64,000 nucleotides of DNA from Emergencia sp. 1XD21-10 (GTDB taxonomy: Bacteria; Bacillota; Clostridia; Peptostreptococcales; Anaerovoracaceae). Within the stretch, counting starts at the first letter, position 1. Each line of letters opens with the position of its first letter. The position numbers were made by a program, and so were the translations under genes. The stretch is from the NCBI RefSeq assembly GCF_009936045.1, contig NZ_QWEQ01000011.1:103726-167725 (forward strand), written 5' to 3'. Below are positions 33,834 to 42,405 of this stretch, piece after piece. The notes below the pieces were generated by a model. That model saw only the letters and a list, made by a program, of their open reading frames with translations. It had not been told where the DNA came from and did no database searches.

Positions 33834-35462
33834 TTATTTGATAATTAACAGCCTTTTTCCTTCTGTCGGCTCTTCTTCCAGCTGATTTGCGTCTCTGATA
33901 TGAGCCTGCGTAGTTTTGTAACGTTTTGCTAAATCCCACAGAGTTTCATCTTTTTTTAATGTTACAATGACCATCGGATATTGCTTTTCTGTTGACTTCT
34001 CCATAAAACATGGCTGATTGAGAAGTGCCATTTCATCATCGTCATAGAGGGCTGCGCAAAGAGAAACAGTACAATTGATTTCAATCTGCTTTTCATTAAT
34101 CAGTTCCACCCATGCGCTTTTTACCACCGGTCTGCAGCTGGCTTTTTGCGTAACCTGCGCTTTTTCCATATCCATTGTACCGCGAAAGTCTGCGATAACT
34201 TTCGTACTGCGGTAATCTCCGTCCTGATCTTTCCATAGCGCACAGCAGGCGATACTTCCTGTCGCTATAATTCTGCCCCGTTCCAGACTGCAGCTGCACT
34301 CCTGCACAGTGCCGGTGCAGTATACTGTCTCCGCAGCTTTTATTCCTTCTGGCAGGCTGATAATCTCCCGGACTTCTGTTTCCGCCATCGCTTCTCCGGC
34401 AAGATTAGACACCTGCTCCTTAGCCTTTTGAAACTGGAAATTTTTATCCAAATGATAGGCATCTACAATGATATCCTTTTGCCGCATTTCATAAAGTTCT
34501 ACTCGTGTCTGTACATCTCCCTTGATTCTAAACTGTGCCTCATCTTCTCCCTCTTCTCCACGGTCAATGGAAACAGTCAGGTTCTTACCTGAAAAAGAAG
34601 TCTTTACCGCAGTCCAGTTCTTTCCTCTTTGCTCTTTATCAATTGCCACAAACTGTGTGAATTCAATTCGCTGATTATGCTGACAAATCACAGAACCGCT
34701 GCCCTCTTCTTCGCTTTGCGCGCAGTACAACAGACTGCAGAAAATAAATCCATTGATAACAACTTTCTCTGTCGTTACCTGGCGGTAGTTTTCCGTAATA
34801 GCAAAGTCCTGCTTTAAGATATATTCCGGACGCAGTGAACTGTCTTTTCCCTTAAAGGTTTCATCAATGGTGACTTCATCTTTCTTTGTCAGTTCCAGAC
34901 AGGTCATGGAAACCTGAGTCCGTTTTGTTTCCAGCGATTCATCCTTCAGTCCGTCAAAAAACTGAAACTCTCTCTGACAAAACAGCTGCCCAGTAAATTC
35001 CAGCGTAATTTTTACACGAAACTTTCTCTCGTTGACAATCATGTAATCCAGATTTTTTACCTGACATCCAAACACACCTTCTGCCTGCGCCATCGGGTTC
35101 AGGCTCCACTGGTATTTGTACGGTACTTTTGAGGTAATAGAAATGGGTTCTTTTTCCTCTGACTCTGCAGCATATATGGTCTGAATTGTAAGCGTTCCTG
35201 TAATATTCAGAAGGTCATCGGTCTTGGGAGATACTTTTTTCTCAGTAGGCATAATGTCACATCCTGCGTCCATCAAAAGTATTTCCCGCATATCCGGTTT
35301 CGTATCCGGCACTAAAATGTCCTCTTCAAACTCATAAGTAACCGTTTGCTCCTCCGCCGGATAGGTAATTTTCTGTGTATGATAGATGGCTTCTGCCGGA
35401 ACGGTTTTCGGCGCTTTTGCCGGCTGCAGGGCGTATTCCGGTATATCCTTTTCGTAAGTCAT
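33834..35462 (-). CDS. DUF3794 and LysM protein (spore-envelope-like)
   Basis: The 542-residue protein contains repeated DUF3794 segments (about 45-440; VTYEFEEDILVPDTKPDMRE, VQTRVELYEMRQKDIIVDAY). A C-terminal LysM domain follows (about 495-542; IVTLKKDETLWDLAKRYKTT, HIRDANQLEEEPTEGKRLLI). This layout is common in clostridial spore coat/cortex assembly proteins related to SpoVID and SafA. LysM would bind peptidoglycan of the cortex. It lies just before spoIIR in transcription order, in line with a sporulation role. Confidence 0.88.
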   Translation of the reverse strand: MTYEKDIPEYALQPAKAPKTVPAEAIYHTQKITYPAEEQTVTYEFEEDILVPDTKPDMREILLMDAGCDIMPTEKKVSPKTDDLLNITGTLTIQTIYAAESEEKEPISITSKVPYKYQWSLNPMAQAEGVFGCQVKNLDYMIVNERKFRVKITLEFTGQLFCQREFQFFDGLKDESLETKRTQVSMTCLELTKKDEVTIDETFKGKDSSLRPEYILKQDFAITENYRQVTTEKVVINGFIFCSLLYCAQSEEEGSGSVICQHNQRIEFTQFVAIDKEQRGKNWTAVKTSFSGKNLTVSIDRGEEGEDEAQFRIKGDVQTRVELYEMRQKDIIVDAYHLDKNFQFQKAKEQVSNLAGEAMAETEVREIISLPEGIKAAETVYCTGTVQECSCSLERGRIIATGSIACCALWKDQDGDYRSTKVIADFRGTMDMEKAQVTQKASCRPVVKSAWVELINEKQIEINCTVSLCAALYDDDEMALLNQPCFMEKSTEKQYPMVIVTLKKDETLWDLAKRYKTTQAHIRDANQLEEEPTEGKRLLIIK

Positions 35463-35551
35463 AGTTCTTCTCCCTTCAAAATGATTCCTGCTAAAACTCT
35501 ATGCTGACCGGAAGAAAAAAAGAACTGCCCGATTAGAAGAATTACTCCAGC

Positions 35552-35579
35552 GAAAAAGAGCCGGATTACTCCGACTCTT
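35552..35579 (-). terminator. Terminator of the ispE-GntR operon
   Basis: On the minus strand AGAGTCGG pairs with CCGGCTCT around GTAAT, followed by TTTTT. Confidence 0.75.
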
Positions 35580-35615
35580 CTGGTCTCTCAAGTATAAAGG
35601 CTCTGAGAGCCGTCA

Positions 35616-36284
35616 TTATTTGAATTCCTCTTCGCCCTCGCGAATGACGAATTCTTTCAATTTCTTTACATGAACATCAGCCATGCTTCTTGCGTCTTCC
35701 ACATTATGGCTGGAAATTGCGTCGATAATGCGCTGGTGTTCTACCGGCATAAATTCATATCTGGAAAAATCATCATAGTAAAGATATCTGAAACGCAGCG
35801 CCAATTCCTGCACCGTTCCGCTTATCTGCAGCAGAGTTTTGTTTCCACTGCAGGCTACAATGTATCTATGAAACTGTTCATCATAGCTAATCATCTTTTC
35901 GGTTTCACTGTTCTTAACCGCTTCTCTGTATTTCTTAGAAATCTCTGTCAGCTCCTGAATCTGTTCGTCAGTCATCCGCTCTGCCGCCAGCGCCGCAGCT
36001 AATCCTTCCAAATCCTCACGAACTTCCAGTGTGTCTACCATATCTCTTAGGGAAATATCCGAGGCATAGGCACCCTTTCTGGGTTCAATCGTTACCAGCC
36101 CTTCCTTTTCCAGTTTCCGGATAGCTTCTCTTACCGGCGTTCTGCTGACACCCATTTCGTCAGCCAGCTCAACCTCCATCATCCGGGTTCCCGGTACAAT
36201 TTTACCGCGCAAAATCTGCATTTTCAGCTGCTCATAAACGATTTCTCTTAATGGTCTATGGTTCTGTAAATCAAAATTTAACAT
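35616..36284 (-). CDS. GntR-family regulator (FCD) following ispE
   Basis: The 222-residue protein has an N-terminal GntR winged helix (GTRMMEVELADEMGVSRTPV, GLVTIEPRKGAYASD) and a C-terminal FCD domain with the metal-site pattern (EVREDLEGLAAALAA, DEQFHRYIVACSGNK, EHQRIIDAI). It lies 14 nt downstream of ispE on the same strand. An ispE-GntR pair recurs in Clostridia. Its targets are unknown; the operators of the other GntR protein at 19.3 kb are not seen here. Confidence 0.9.
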   Translation of the reverse strand: MLNFDLQNHRPLREIVYEQLKMQILRGKIVPGTRMMEVELADEMGVSRTPVREAIRKLEKEGLVTIEPRKGAYASDISLRDMVDTLEVREDLEGLAAALAAERMTDEQIQELTEISKKYREAVKNSETEKMISYDEQFHRYIVACSGNKTLLQISGTVQELALRFRYLYYDDFSRYEFMPVEHQRIIDAISSHNVEDARSMADVHVKKLKEFVIREGEEEFK

Positions 36285-36298
36285 ATCTTTCTCCTACT

Positions 36299-37243
36299 TC
36301 ACTTGATTGTCTTTGTCCAGTAAGCCTCATAACCCTCTTGCCGCAAATTCTCACACACCACCTTGGCATCCGCAATGGTTCTGCACATAGCAAACACGGT
36401 CGGCCCGCTGCCGCTCATCAGCGCCAATTCAACACGGGAATCTGCCTGCAATATATCCTTTAACTCCTGCACCTTGGGATAAGCCCGCAGTGTGTAGTTT
36501 TCCAAAACGTTGATACAGTTGGCATAAATCTGTCCGCAGTCTTTCTGCTTAAGAGCTGTCGTCAGTGCATCGTTATCGGGTCTTTTCTCAATCCTGCAGC
36601 CGTCAATGCCGCCATACACTTCCTTTGTTGAAACACCGATAGGTGGTTTTGCAATAACCAGGGCTTTCCGAATTCCTGGCAGCGGTACAATCTCTGTTCC
36701 GGTTCCCGTTGCCCTGCCGCAGGTTGCCGCCAAAGGACTTCTCCTAACTTTCTTCGGTATATCGAAGTTCATTGCCGCCTGCCCCATGACACAAAATGGC
36801 ACATCCGAGCCCAGCGTTGCTCCAAGTTCACAAAGCCTTTCCAGAGAAAGCCCCAGCTTCCAAAGCTGGTTCAGACCATGTAAAACAGCAGCTCCATTTC
36901 CGCTGCCTCCTGCAAGCCCTGCAGCTACCGGAATTCGCTTAAAAATATGGACTTCCACTCTCCCGCCAGGCACCCGCCTGCCATAGGCCTCCATCATCGC
37001 CTGTACCGCTTTATATGCCAGATTTCTTTCGTCGGTGGGGATATAGTAGCGGTTAGTCGAAACACGAATGTCAAACTCTCCACGCCGCTTTTTCTTCATC
37101 GGCGCATACTTAACTACTACATCGTCGTGAAAAGAAAGCTGGTGCATAATCATGTCCACCTGATGCATACCGCTTTCCAAAACACCAGTAATATCAATGG
37201 ACAGATTGATTTTTGCAAAAGAACGTATCTTTATTTCTCTCAT
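36299..37243 (-). CDS. ispE: 4-diphosphocytidyl-2-C-methyl-D-erythritol kinase
   Basis: The 314-residue GHMP kinase phosphorylates CDP-ME in the MEP isoprenoid pathway. The N-terminus SFAKINLSIDITG and the ATP loop PVAAGLAGGSGNGAAVLHGL (usual GGSSDAA is GGSGNGA here) are typical, as is LMSGSGPTVFAM near the end. The ATG at 37243 is used, with GGAAAT before it; a TTG four codons earlier (37255) is possible. The gene is followed by a GntR regulator. Confidence 0.92.
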   Translation of the reverse strand: MREIKIRSFAKINLSIDITGVLESGMHQVDMIMHQLSFHDDVVVKYAPMKKKRRGEFDIRVSTNRYYIPTDERNLAYKAVQAMMEAYGRRVPGGRVEVHIFKRIPVAAGLAGGSGNGAAVLHGLNQLWKLGLSLERLCELGATLGSDVPFCVMGQAAMNFDIPKKVRRSPLAATCGRATGTGTEIVPLPGIRKALVIAKPPIGVSTKEVYGGIDGCRIEKRPDNDALTTALKQKDCGQIYANCINVLENYTLRAYPKVQELKDILQADSRVELALMSGSGPTVFAMCRTIADAKVVCENLRQEGYEAYWTKTIK

Positions 37244-37261
37244 ATCTATTTCCAATGCGCA

Positions 37262-37285
37262 AAATGAGCGGAATTCCGCTCATTT
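37262..37285. terminator. Perfect 24-bp palindrome between ispE and the Ig-like protein gene
   Basis: AAATGAGCGGAA followed by its reverse complement forms a perfect dyad with no loop. It lies 12 nt after the stop of the 37297 gene and 19 nt before the ispE start, on the same strand. It is a probable terminator, though the minus-strand T-tract is short. Confidence 0.6.
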
Positions 37286-37296
37286 CGTATTCGCAG

Positions 37297-38175
37297 TTAT
37301 TTCTTTTTCTTCTTTTTGCTGTTGGCAGCTCTTCTCTTTGCAAGTCTCTCTTCTTCTGCAAGTCTTTCCTCTGCCAAAGCTTTCCTTCCGGTAACATAGC
37401 TACTGCCGCCTGCGGAAATCGGTCTAGGCCCTTTTACCTTATAGTTGCCGCTCTCTTCTTCGTAGTAGTCATCTTCGTCTTCGTCACTTGCGGCTCTCTT
37501 CGCTTTCTTTGCTGCCTTAGCTTCTCTCTTTGCTACCTCTTTCTCGTGAGCAGCGATAACTTCCTGTACGGATTTACCGGTCTTCTTTGCTTCCTTGTAT
37601 GGGTTAAACGGTTCTTCTCTTCCGACCTCTTCTTCCTGTTTTGCCATCTGTCTCTTCGCCTGTCTGGACGTAAAGAAGAACATGCCCCCGAACATGATAA
37701 CCATCATTATCATGTAAACTTTCGTGTTCTGACCCTGATTCAGTGTGGTGAAAGACACCGTCTGATCTGTTCCGAGCGCATTTCCATCGTTATCTGTTAC
37801 ATCTCCTGAAATATGCAAAGTGTATTTGGTATTGTCCTTCAGTCTCTGTCCGTTATCGTTCAGTTTTACTGTATCTGCCAATACCATAACTTCTTTGGAA
37901 TCTTTTGGGTTATAAAAGATTCTGATTGGAATCTGTTTTCCCTCATCATCTGTAATGCTGAAAGCTTTTGCGTTAGCCTTTGCAGAGGCTTCATTACCCA
38001 TCTCGTTATTAAAGTGCAGCTTCACACTCATATTCTCAATACTGGTGTTCTTCTGCCCGTCTTCCGGATACATGTCCACAATCTCCAGCTTCTGGGACTG
38101 TGCTCCGAAGCATACGGAAGCAGTCATCATTATCGTCAATGCTGCAAGGCATACAATTGCGCCTATTCTTTTCAT
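37297..38175 (-). CDS. Membrane-anchored Ig-like domain protein with charged cytosolic tail
   Basis: The product has 292 residues. A signal peptide (1-25) is followed by one bacterial Ig-like (SbsA-type) domain, about 30-150 (VDMYPEDGQKNTSIENMSVK, KYTLHISGDVTDNDGNALG). A membrane helix (about 157-175, VYMIMMVIMFGGMFFFTS) leads to a long, highly charged cytosolic tail ending in six Lys. The inside tail is rich in Lys, Ala and Glu and may bind nucleic acid or membrane. Function is unknown. The start overlaps the tadA stop (ATGA), so the two are co-translated. Confidence 0.75.
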   Translation of the reverse strand: MKRIGAIVCLAALTIMMTASVCFGAQSQKLEIVDMYPEDGQKNTSIENMSVKLHFNNEMGNEASAKANAKAFSITDDEGKQIPIRIFYNPKDSKEVMVLADTVKLNDNGQRLKDNTKYTLHISGDVTDNDGNALGTDQTVSFTTLNQGQNTKVYMIMMVIMFGGMFFFTSRQAKRQMAKQEEEVGREEPFNPYKEAKKTGKSVQEVIAAHEKEVAKREAKAAKKAKRAASDEDEDDYYEEESGNYKVKGPRPISAGGSSYVTGRKALAEERLAEEERLAKRRAANSKKKKKK

Positions 38176-38648
38176 GTTTGTTCCTCCGATTTGTTCTTTT
38201 TCTTTCTATGTCTAAGCTGGCTGAAAAACTGTCGCAAAAGCTGTGCGCACTGGTCTTCCATAATGCCTGTTTCTACATGAATTCTGTGATTCAGCCGCGT
38301 TTCTGCCGGTACATTGAAAACCGAACCGCAAGCTCCCGCCTTTGGATCCATGGTACCGATGTACAGATTCTCTATACGCGCCCAAATCATGGCGCCCGCA
38401 CACATAGTACAAGGCTCAGCTGTAACGTAAAGGCTGCAGCCAAGAAGCCTCCAGCCGCCCAGCGCCTCTGCCGCCCGGCGAATTGCAATCATCTCCGCAT
38501 GGGCTGTAGGATCCTTGCTGGTTTCCGTTAAATTGTGACCTCTTGCAATAACCTGCTCATCTTTTACAATGACCGCCCCGATGGGCACTTCCCCCAGCTC
38601 AAAGGCTTTCTGCGCCTCCTTTAGGGCCTCTCTCATAAACTTATTCAT
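38172..38648 (-). CDS. tadA: tRNA-specific adenosine deaminase
   Basis: The 158-residue protein starts at 38648 after GAAAGG; a longer frame starting at 38747 lacks a ribosome site. The zinc/catalytic motifs are HAE (TAHAEMIAIRRA) and PCTMC (TAEPCTMCAGAMIWA). TadA converts A34 to inosine in tRNA-Arg(ACG). No SRP RNA or dnaX is seen next to it, unlike in many Firmicutes. Confidence 0.95.
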   Translation of the reverse strand: MNKFMREALKEAQKAFELGEVPIGAVIVKDEQVIARGHNLTETSKDPTAHAEMIAIRRAAEALGGWRLLGCSLYVTAEPCTMCAGAMIWARIENLYIGTMDPKAGACGSVFNVPAETRLNHRIHVETGIMEDQCAQLLRQFFSQLRHRKKKNKSEEQT

Positions 38649-38786
38649 ATACCTTTCAATGTTACCACAATTCCATACAGTATTCAACAGTTTTTTGTAT
38701 TGATTTGCGTGCATGTATGAATGTATATTAAAAAGCGCCTCTGCCAAACAGGTTATATCGGCAAAAAGCGCATTCCTTTTTCAAAA

Positions 38787-39629
38787 TCACAGCGGCAAAA
38801 CCTCGCCGCTCTCTTTATCAATACCTCCAATCCAGTATCCGAAGATTTCCTCCTGCAGCTTTCCTGTCAGTTCTGATAAGTCGCTAAAGTACTTTTCGCC
38901 GCCGCGAATAGGCTGCCACAACAGAAAACATCCCTGCTCTCTGCAAGGCTGCTCTTTTTGCAAGAATCTGCCCGGCACGCCAACAAACCAGCGGTCTTCA
39001 TATTTTCCAATTGTATAGTGTCCATAGCGCTCAATGCAGTCGCTGCAGGCAGCAAGCGACTGAGGCAGCTGGTCAATTTTACTGATTCTGCACCACCTTG
39101 CGCCTGTTTCATCTCTCTGTCTGTCGAAGATTTCCACAGCATCCTCTTCACAAAAACAAGAAAAAATACTTTCCCAGCCTTGTTCGCTCCCATCACAATC
39201 CTCTATAGGTGCTTCTGTGCTCACATCTGCTGCCGGCTGATAAAATGGCATAGTTCCGCTGAAAATCGTCTCTGTGGAGCCGTCCTCTTTAGATAGGGTT
39301 ACAAGAAGGCAATGGGTGTAGCACTCAATGGAGGGTCCCGTAAACTTCTTAAAAAGGCTTCCCTCTCCCGCAGAATTTACATGAAATACCCCAAAGTCTT
39401 TATGGATCAGCTCGCCCTCATCTACACCGATCAGAAGCAAATGATATTCCTTATTGTACTCTCGCATGAGCACATCCGACGGAAGCAGGTTAGAAACCGC
39501 AAAATAAACAGACCGCTTGTTTTTGTAAGTTTCTACGATGCAGTTAGCAGCATCCATCCCTCTTTTCCACAATCTATATCCTGTATGTACCCGCTTCACT
39601 TCTATGATGAATTTTCTATAATCCGACAT
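38787..39629 (-). CDS. Uncharacterised cytosolic protein, 280 residues
   Basis: The start at 39629 is chosen because GGAG lies 7 nt upstream (MSDYRKFIIEVKRVHTGYRL); an in-frame extension to 39830 runs antisense through an ArsR remnant and has no ribosome site. No signal peptide, membrane helix or known catalytic motif is visible. The protein is Cys-rich in the second half (SCFCEEDAVE, ACSDCIERYG). A central 'YHLLLIGVDEGELIHKDFGV' block and a C-terminal 'HYTIGKYEDRWFVGVPGRFL' block look like beta-rich lobes. I do not recognise the family. It is monocistronic. Confidence 0.6.
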   Translation of the reverse strand: MSDYRKFIIEVKRVHTGYRLWKRGMDAANCIVETYKNKRSVYFAVSNLLPSDVLMREYNKEYHLLLIGVDEGELIHKDFGVFHVNSAGEGSLFKKFTGPSIECYTHCLLVTLSKEDGSTETIFSGTMPFYQPAADVSTEAPIEDCDGSEQGWESIFSCFCEEDAVEIFDRQRDETGARWCRISKIDQLPQSLAACSDCIERYGHYTIGKYEDRWFVGVPGRFLQKEQPCREQGCFLLWQPIRGGEKYFSDLSELTGKLQEEIFGYWIGGIDKESGEVLPL

Positions 39630-39689
39630 AACATCACTCCCATGCTTCGACTTTCTTACCACTAAATATATGCGCATAATCAACGCATA

Positions 39690-39972
39690 ATGCATGAAAC
39701 TTGAAAAGGGCTGCACAAATATGCACGCCCAGTCCAAGTTTTCTATTTTCTTTAAATTCCACATGAAATATCCAATACTGATTAGAAGCAGCGACCAAGG
39801 AACTGGCAGAAATACTTTCTCTGTCTCCAACTACGGTTTCACTTCATCTGAAACAGCTGAAAGAAGGTGGTTTTGTCACAACACAAAAGGTTAGGAAATA
39901 CGTTTACTACCAACTGCGAAAAGACAAATTCTATGGGATAGAGCAACGGCTTTTACGATATCTTAATTACTG
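39690..39972 (+). pseudogene. Truncated, frameshifted ArsR-type regulator remnant
   Basis: From about 39790 the plus strand encodes KELAEILSLSPTTVSLHLKQ then LKEGGFVTTQKVRKYVYYQL and ends EQRLLRYLNY-stop. This is a clear ArsR-type winged helix. The reading frame is closed by stops just upstream of it, and the preceding residues (FHMKYPILIR) are in another frame. The gene is a 5'-deleted relic. The upstream part (39691-39725) contains one 35-bp module related to the island at 30.6 kb. Confidence 0.65.
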
Positions 39973-40004
39973 AGTTTCCACGGTAACCAAAAAAACAAAG
40001 AACC

Positions 40005-40033
40005 TTGTCCGTAGGGACAAGGCATGGTATAAT
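40005..40033 (+). promoter_or_regulatory. Promoter of the small toxin-like gene
   Basis: TTGTCC (40005-40010) and TATAAT (40028-40033) are 17 nt apart. The -35 box lies in a perfect inverted repeat CCTTGTCC/GGACAAGG. The predicted transcript starts at about 40040 with GTCAAGAGG, the same word with which the antisense RNA starts. Confidence 0.75.
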
Positions 40034-40115
40034 CAAATAGTCAAGAGGACGAACTAAGAAAGCGGTTGACCTTCCGTTGCTACTACATATACGGTGAAAA
40101 ATCCGAATTGTACAA

Positions 40116-40208
40116 ATGGGAGGTGATACTATTTCATCCTATGAAATTCTAGTAATCATCTTAATGGTAATTACATTGATAGAAATGATTCGAGGAAATA
40201 AAAAATAA
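40116..40208 (+). CDS. Small hydrophobic type I toxin-like peptide
   Basis: Coding frame MGGDTISSYEILVIILMVIT then LIEMIRGNKK (30 residues). One membrane helix with a short basic tail is the pattern of holin-like and Fst/TxpA type I toxins, whose first residues are often S-x-Y-E. The ATG at 40116 overlaps the strong ribosome site GGGAGGTGAT, so translation may in fact begin at the ATT at 40131 (25 residues), a rare start. The transcript has a long leader (about 76 nt). An antisense RNA gene converges on its 3' end. Confidence 0.7.
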   Translation: MGGDTISSYEILVIILMVITLIEMIRGNKK

Positions 40209-40280
40209 CCGCCGATAGTTTCGCAGACTCAAGCGGTTATCTTTTAACCCCGGTCAACCGTTTTCAACGGTTTCCTCTTG
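40198..40280 (-). ncRNA. Antisense RNA (putative type I antitoxin)
   Basis: The minus strand has TTGCAT (40314-40309), a 17-nt spacer and TATATT (40291-40286), predicting a start near 40279. The RNA would read GTCAAGAGG first, contain the hairpin AACCGTTGAAAACGGTT, and end at a bidirectional stem TAACCGC/GCGGTTA (40206-40239) with TTTTTATTT. It would overlap the 3' end of the toxin mRNA by about 40 nt. There is no coding capacity. Confidence 0.65.
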
Positions 40281-40382
40281 ACATCAATATACCACGAAAC
40301 AAGAGATTATGCAATAGGCAAATTTACGCTCCCACGGTGAGCACAAAAAACAAGATAAAACTTTCACGGGGAAAAGGATATT

Positions 40383-41039
40383 ATGTCAACAGGTTCAGGA
40401 CTTATTATAGATATTATCGCACTGGGAATTATCGTACTCTCAACAGCGCTTGGCGCCCGCAAGGGTTTTGCACTGACCGTGGTCAGCTTTATGCAGTGGT
40501 TTGTATGCGTGATTCTCGGATTTATTCTGTGCGGCACAGCAAAAAACTTTCTCATGGATTACACAGAGCTGGATGATATCATTCACAACGGTATTCTTTC
40601 CCATATCCAAACTACGGTCAATGAAAGCAGCGCTTACCTGGCGCTGCCGGATTTATTCCATGACTGGATTGATGACGGTACTGCGGCTCTTGCAGAGGAT
40701 ACCGCCGCATCTATCACTTCATCGCTGATGACGGTCATCGGCTTCCTCTCTGTGGTATTCCTCATCAAGCTAATCTGCTTTGGGCTGGTACGGCTTTTGT
40801 CCCGCAGATACAACGAAGGAATCACTGGATTTCTTGATGGATTTCTCGGCTTTCTCTTCGGTATCGCAAGAGGACTGATTCTGCTGCTTCTAGGTTTTGC
40901 AGTACTAGTGCCGGTGCTGAGTCTGATAGTCCCCGACCTTTCAGAGACCATCACAAAAGCCATGGAAAATTCCTATGCAGCGAGCATACTCTACGACGAT
41001 AATATGCTGCTGATTTTAGTGCGAGATTTTTTCTCTTAG
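40383..41039 (+). CDS. CvpA family membrane protein
   Basis: The 218-residue protein has four to five membrane helices. It begins LIIDIIALGIIVLSTALGAR KGF, the conserved CvpA opening (ID-x-hydrophobic, then R/K-G), and the second half has YNEGITGFLDGFLGFLFGIA RGL, the second CvpA signature. CvpA-like proteins are needed for envelope integrity or colicin V export; the precise role is unclear. AAAAGGA lies before the ATG. It is transcribed toward the pyr operon but a separate promoter follows. Confidence 0.85.
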   Translation: MSTGSGLIIDIIALGIIVLSTALGARKGFALTVVSFMQWFVCVILGFILCGTAKNFLMDYTELDDIIHNGILSHIQTTVNESSAYLALPDLFHDWIDDGTAALAEDTAASITSSLMTVIGFLSVVFLIKLICFGLVRLLSRRYNEGITGFLDGFLGFLFGIARGLILLLLGFAVLVPVLSLIVPDLSETITKAMENSYAASILYDDNMLLILVRDFFS

Positions 41040-41043
41040 CCCA

Positions 41044-41072
41044 TTGACAGTATTCTGATTCTATGCTAATAT
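41044..41072 (+). promoter_or_regulatory. Promoter of the pyr operon
   Basis: TTGACA (41044-41049), 17-nt spacer, TAATAT (41067-41072). The start is near 41079, leaving a leader of about 46 nt before pyrC. The leader is too short for a PyrR attenuator and no terminator stem is seen. Confidence 0.8.
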
Positions 41073-41124
41073 ATTGAAGATTTGAGCAAAAATAAGGATT
41101 AATATTGAGAAAAGGAGCAAATAC

Positions 41125-42405
41125 ATGACGACTTTGTTAAAAAATGGTATGGTTTTGACACCCCTCGGGTTTGAGAAAAAAGACGTTTTTGTTTCCAATG
41201 GAAAAGTTTTTGTCAGCTCCACAGATACTTTCGATACAGACCACGCAAGTAGTATCATTGACTGCACAGACCGTATTATCATTCCGGGTTTCACCGATGT
41301 ACATGTACATTTACGCGAACCCGGATTTTTTTATAAGGAAACGATTGCAAGCGGTACGGCGGCGGCTGCAAAAGGCGGCTATACCTGTGTTTGCCCAATG
41401 CCGAACCTAAAGCCGGTTCCCTCTGATATGGAGTCTCTGCAGACGCAGCTTTCTATTATCGAAAAAGACGCAAAAGTGAAAACCATTCCTTACGGAACCA
41501 TTACCCAGAATCAGGACGGGCGCAGCGCTCTTTCTGATATGGAAGCCATGGCGCCTTATGTCTGCGCTTTTTCCGATGACGGCAAAGGCGTGCAGACCGG
41601 TGATTTGATGGAAGAAGCCATGGAAAAAGCCAAAGAGCTGGGCAAGCTGATTGTCGCCCACTGCGAAGATGAAAGCCTGCTCCACGGCGGCTACATTCAC
41701 GACGGCGAATATGCCAAGGCTCACAATCACAAGGGGATCTGCTCCGAAAGCGAATGGGGTCAGGTGAAACGCGACGTGCAGCTGGCAGAAAAGACCGGCG
41801 CATCTTATCACGTCTGCCATATTTCCACAAAGGAAACCGTTGACATCATCAGGCAGGCAAAGGCCCGCGGCGTGGATGTGACCTGTGAAACAGGTCCCCA
41901 CTATCTGGTCCTTTGTGACGCAGACTTACAGGAGGATGGACGCTTCAAGATGAATCCGCCTCTGCGCGCTGCGGCCGATCGGGACGCTCTGATTGAAGGC
42001 CTTTGCGACGGTACGATTGACATGATTGCCACCGACCATGCACCCCACAGCGAAGAAGAAAAATCTAAGGGACTGGCAGGCAGCGCCTTCGGTATCGTAG
42101 GTCTTGAAACCAGCTTTCCGATTTTATATACACATCTGGTAAAGAAAGGCATCATTTCCCTGGAAAAACTCATCGAGGTGATGAGCATAAATCCAAGAAG
42201 ACGCTTCGGCTTTGAAGGCGGAGTAATCGAAGACGGCGCACCTGCCGACCTTACCGTAATAGATTTAAACAGACACTTTTCCATCGATCCGAGCGACTTC
42301 GTCAGCATGGGCAAAGCAACCCCGTTTACGGACTGGAAGGTCTATGGAAAAGTAGTGATGACCCTGGTGGAAGGAGAAATCGTATATGATGAGACAAACG
42401 CTTAA
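41125..42405 (+). CDS. pyrC: Dihydroorotase
   Basis: The 426-residue protein closes carbamoyl aspartate to dihydroorotate. Zinc motif HVHLREPG (about 60-67), CEDESLLHGG, HISTKETV and the catalytic Asp in ATDHAPHS are typical of type I dihydroorotases. It is the first gene of the pyr operon and overlaps pyrK by 20 nt. AAAAGGAG precedes the ATG. Confidence 0.96.
   Translation: MTTLLKNGMVLTPLGFEKKDVFVSNGKVFVSSTDTFDTDHASSIIDCTDRIIIPGFTDVHVHLREPGFFYKETIASGTAAAAKGGYTCVCPMPNLKPVPSDMESLQTQLSIIEKDAKVKTIPYGTITQNQDGRSALSDMEAMAPYVCAFSDDGKGVQTGDLMEEAMEKAKELGKLIVAHCEDESLLHGGYIHDGEYAKAHNHKGICSESEWGQVKRDVQLAEKTGASYHVCHISTKETVDIIRQAKARGVDVTCETGPHYLVLCDADLQEDGRFKMNPPLRAAADRDALIEGLCDGTIDMIATDHAPHSEEEKSKGLAGSAFGIVGLETSFPILYTHLVKKGIISLEKLIEVMSINPRRRFGFEGGVIEDGAPADLTVIDLNRHFSIDPSDFVSMGKATPFTDWKVYGKVVMTLVEGEIVYDETNA

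Noticed and set aside
39630..39830. N-terminal extension of the uncharacterised protein at 38787-39629
   Set aside because: It runs antisense over the ArsR relic, has no ribosome site at 39830, whereas GGAG lies 7 nt before 39629.
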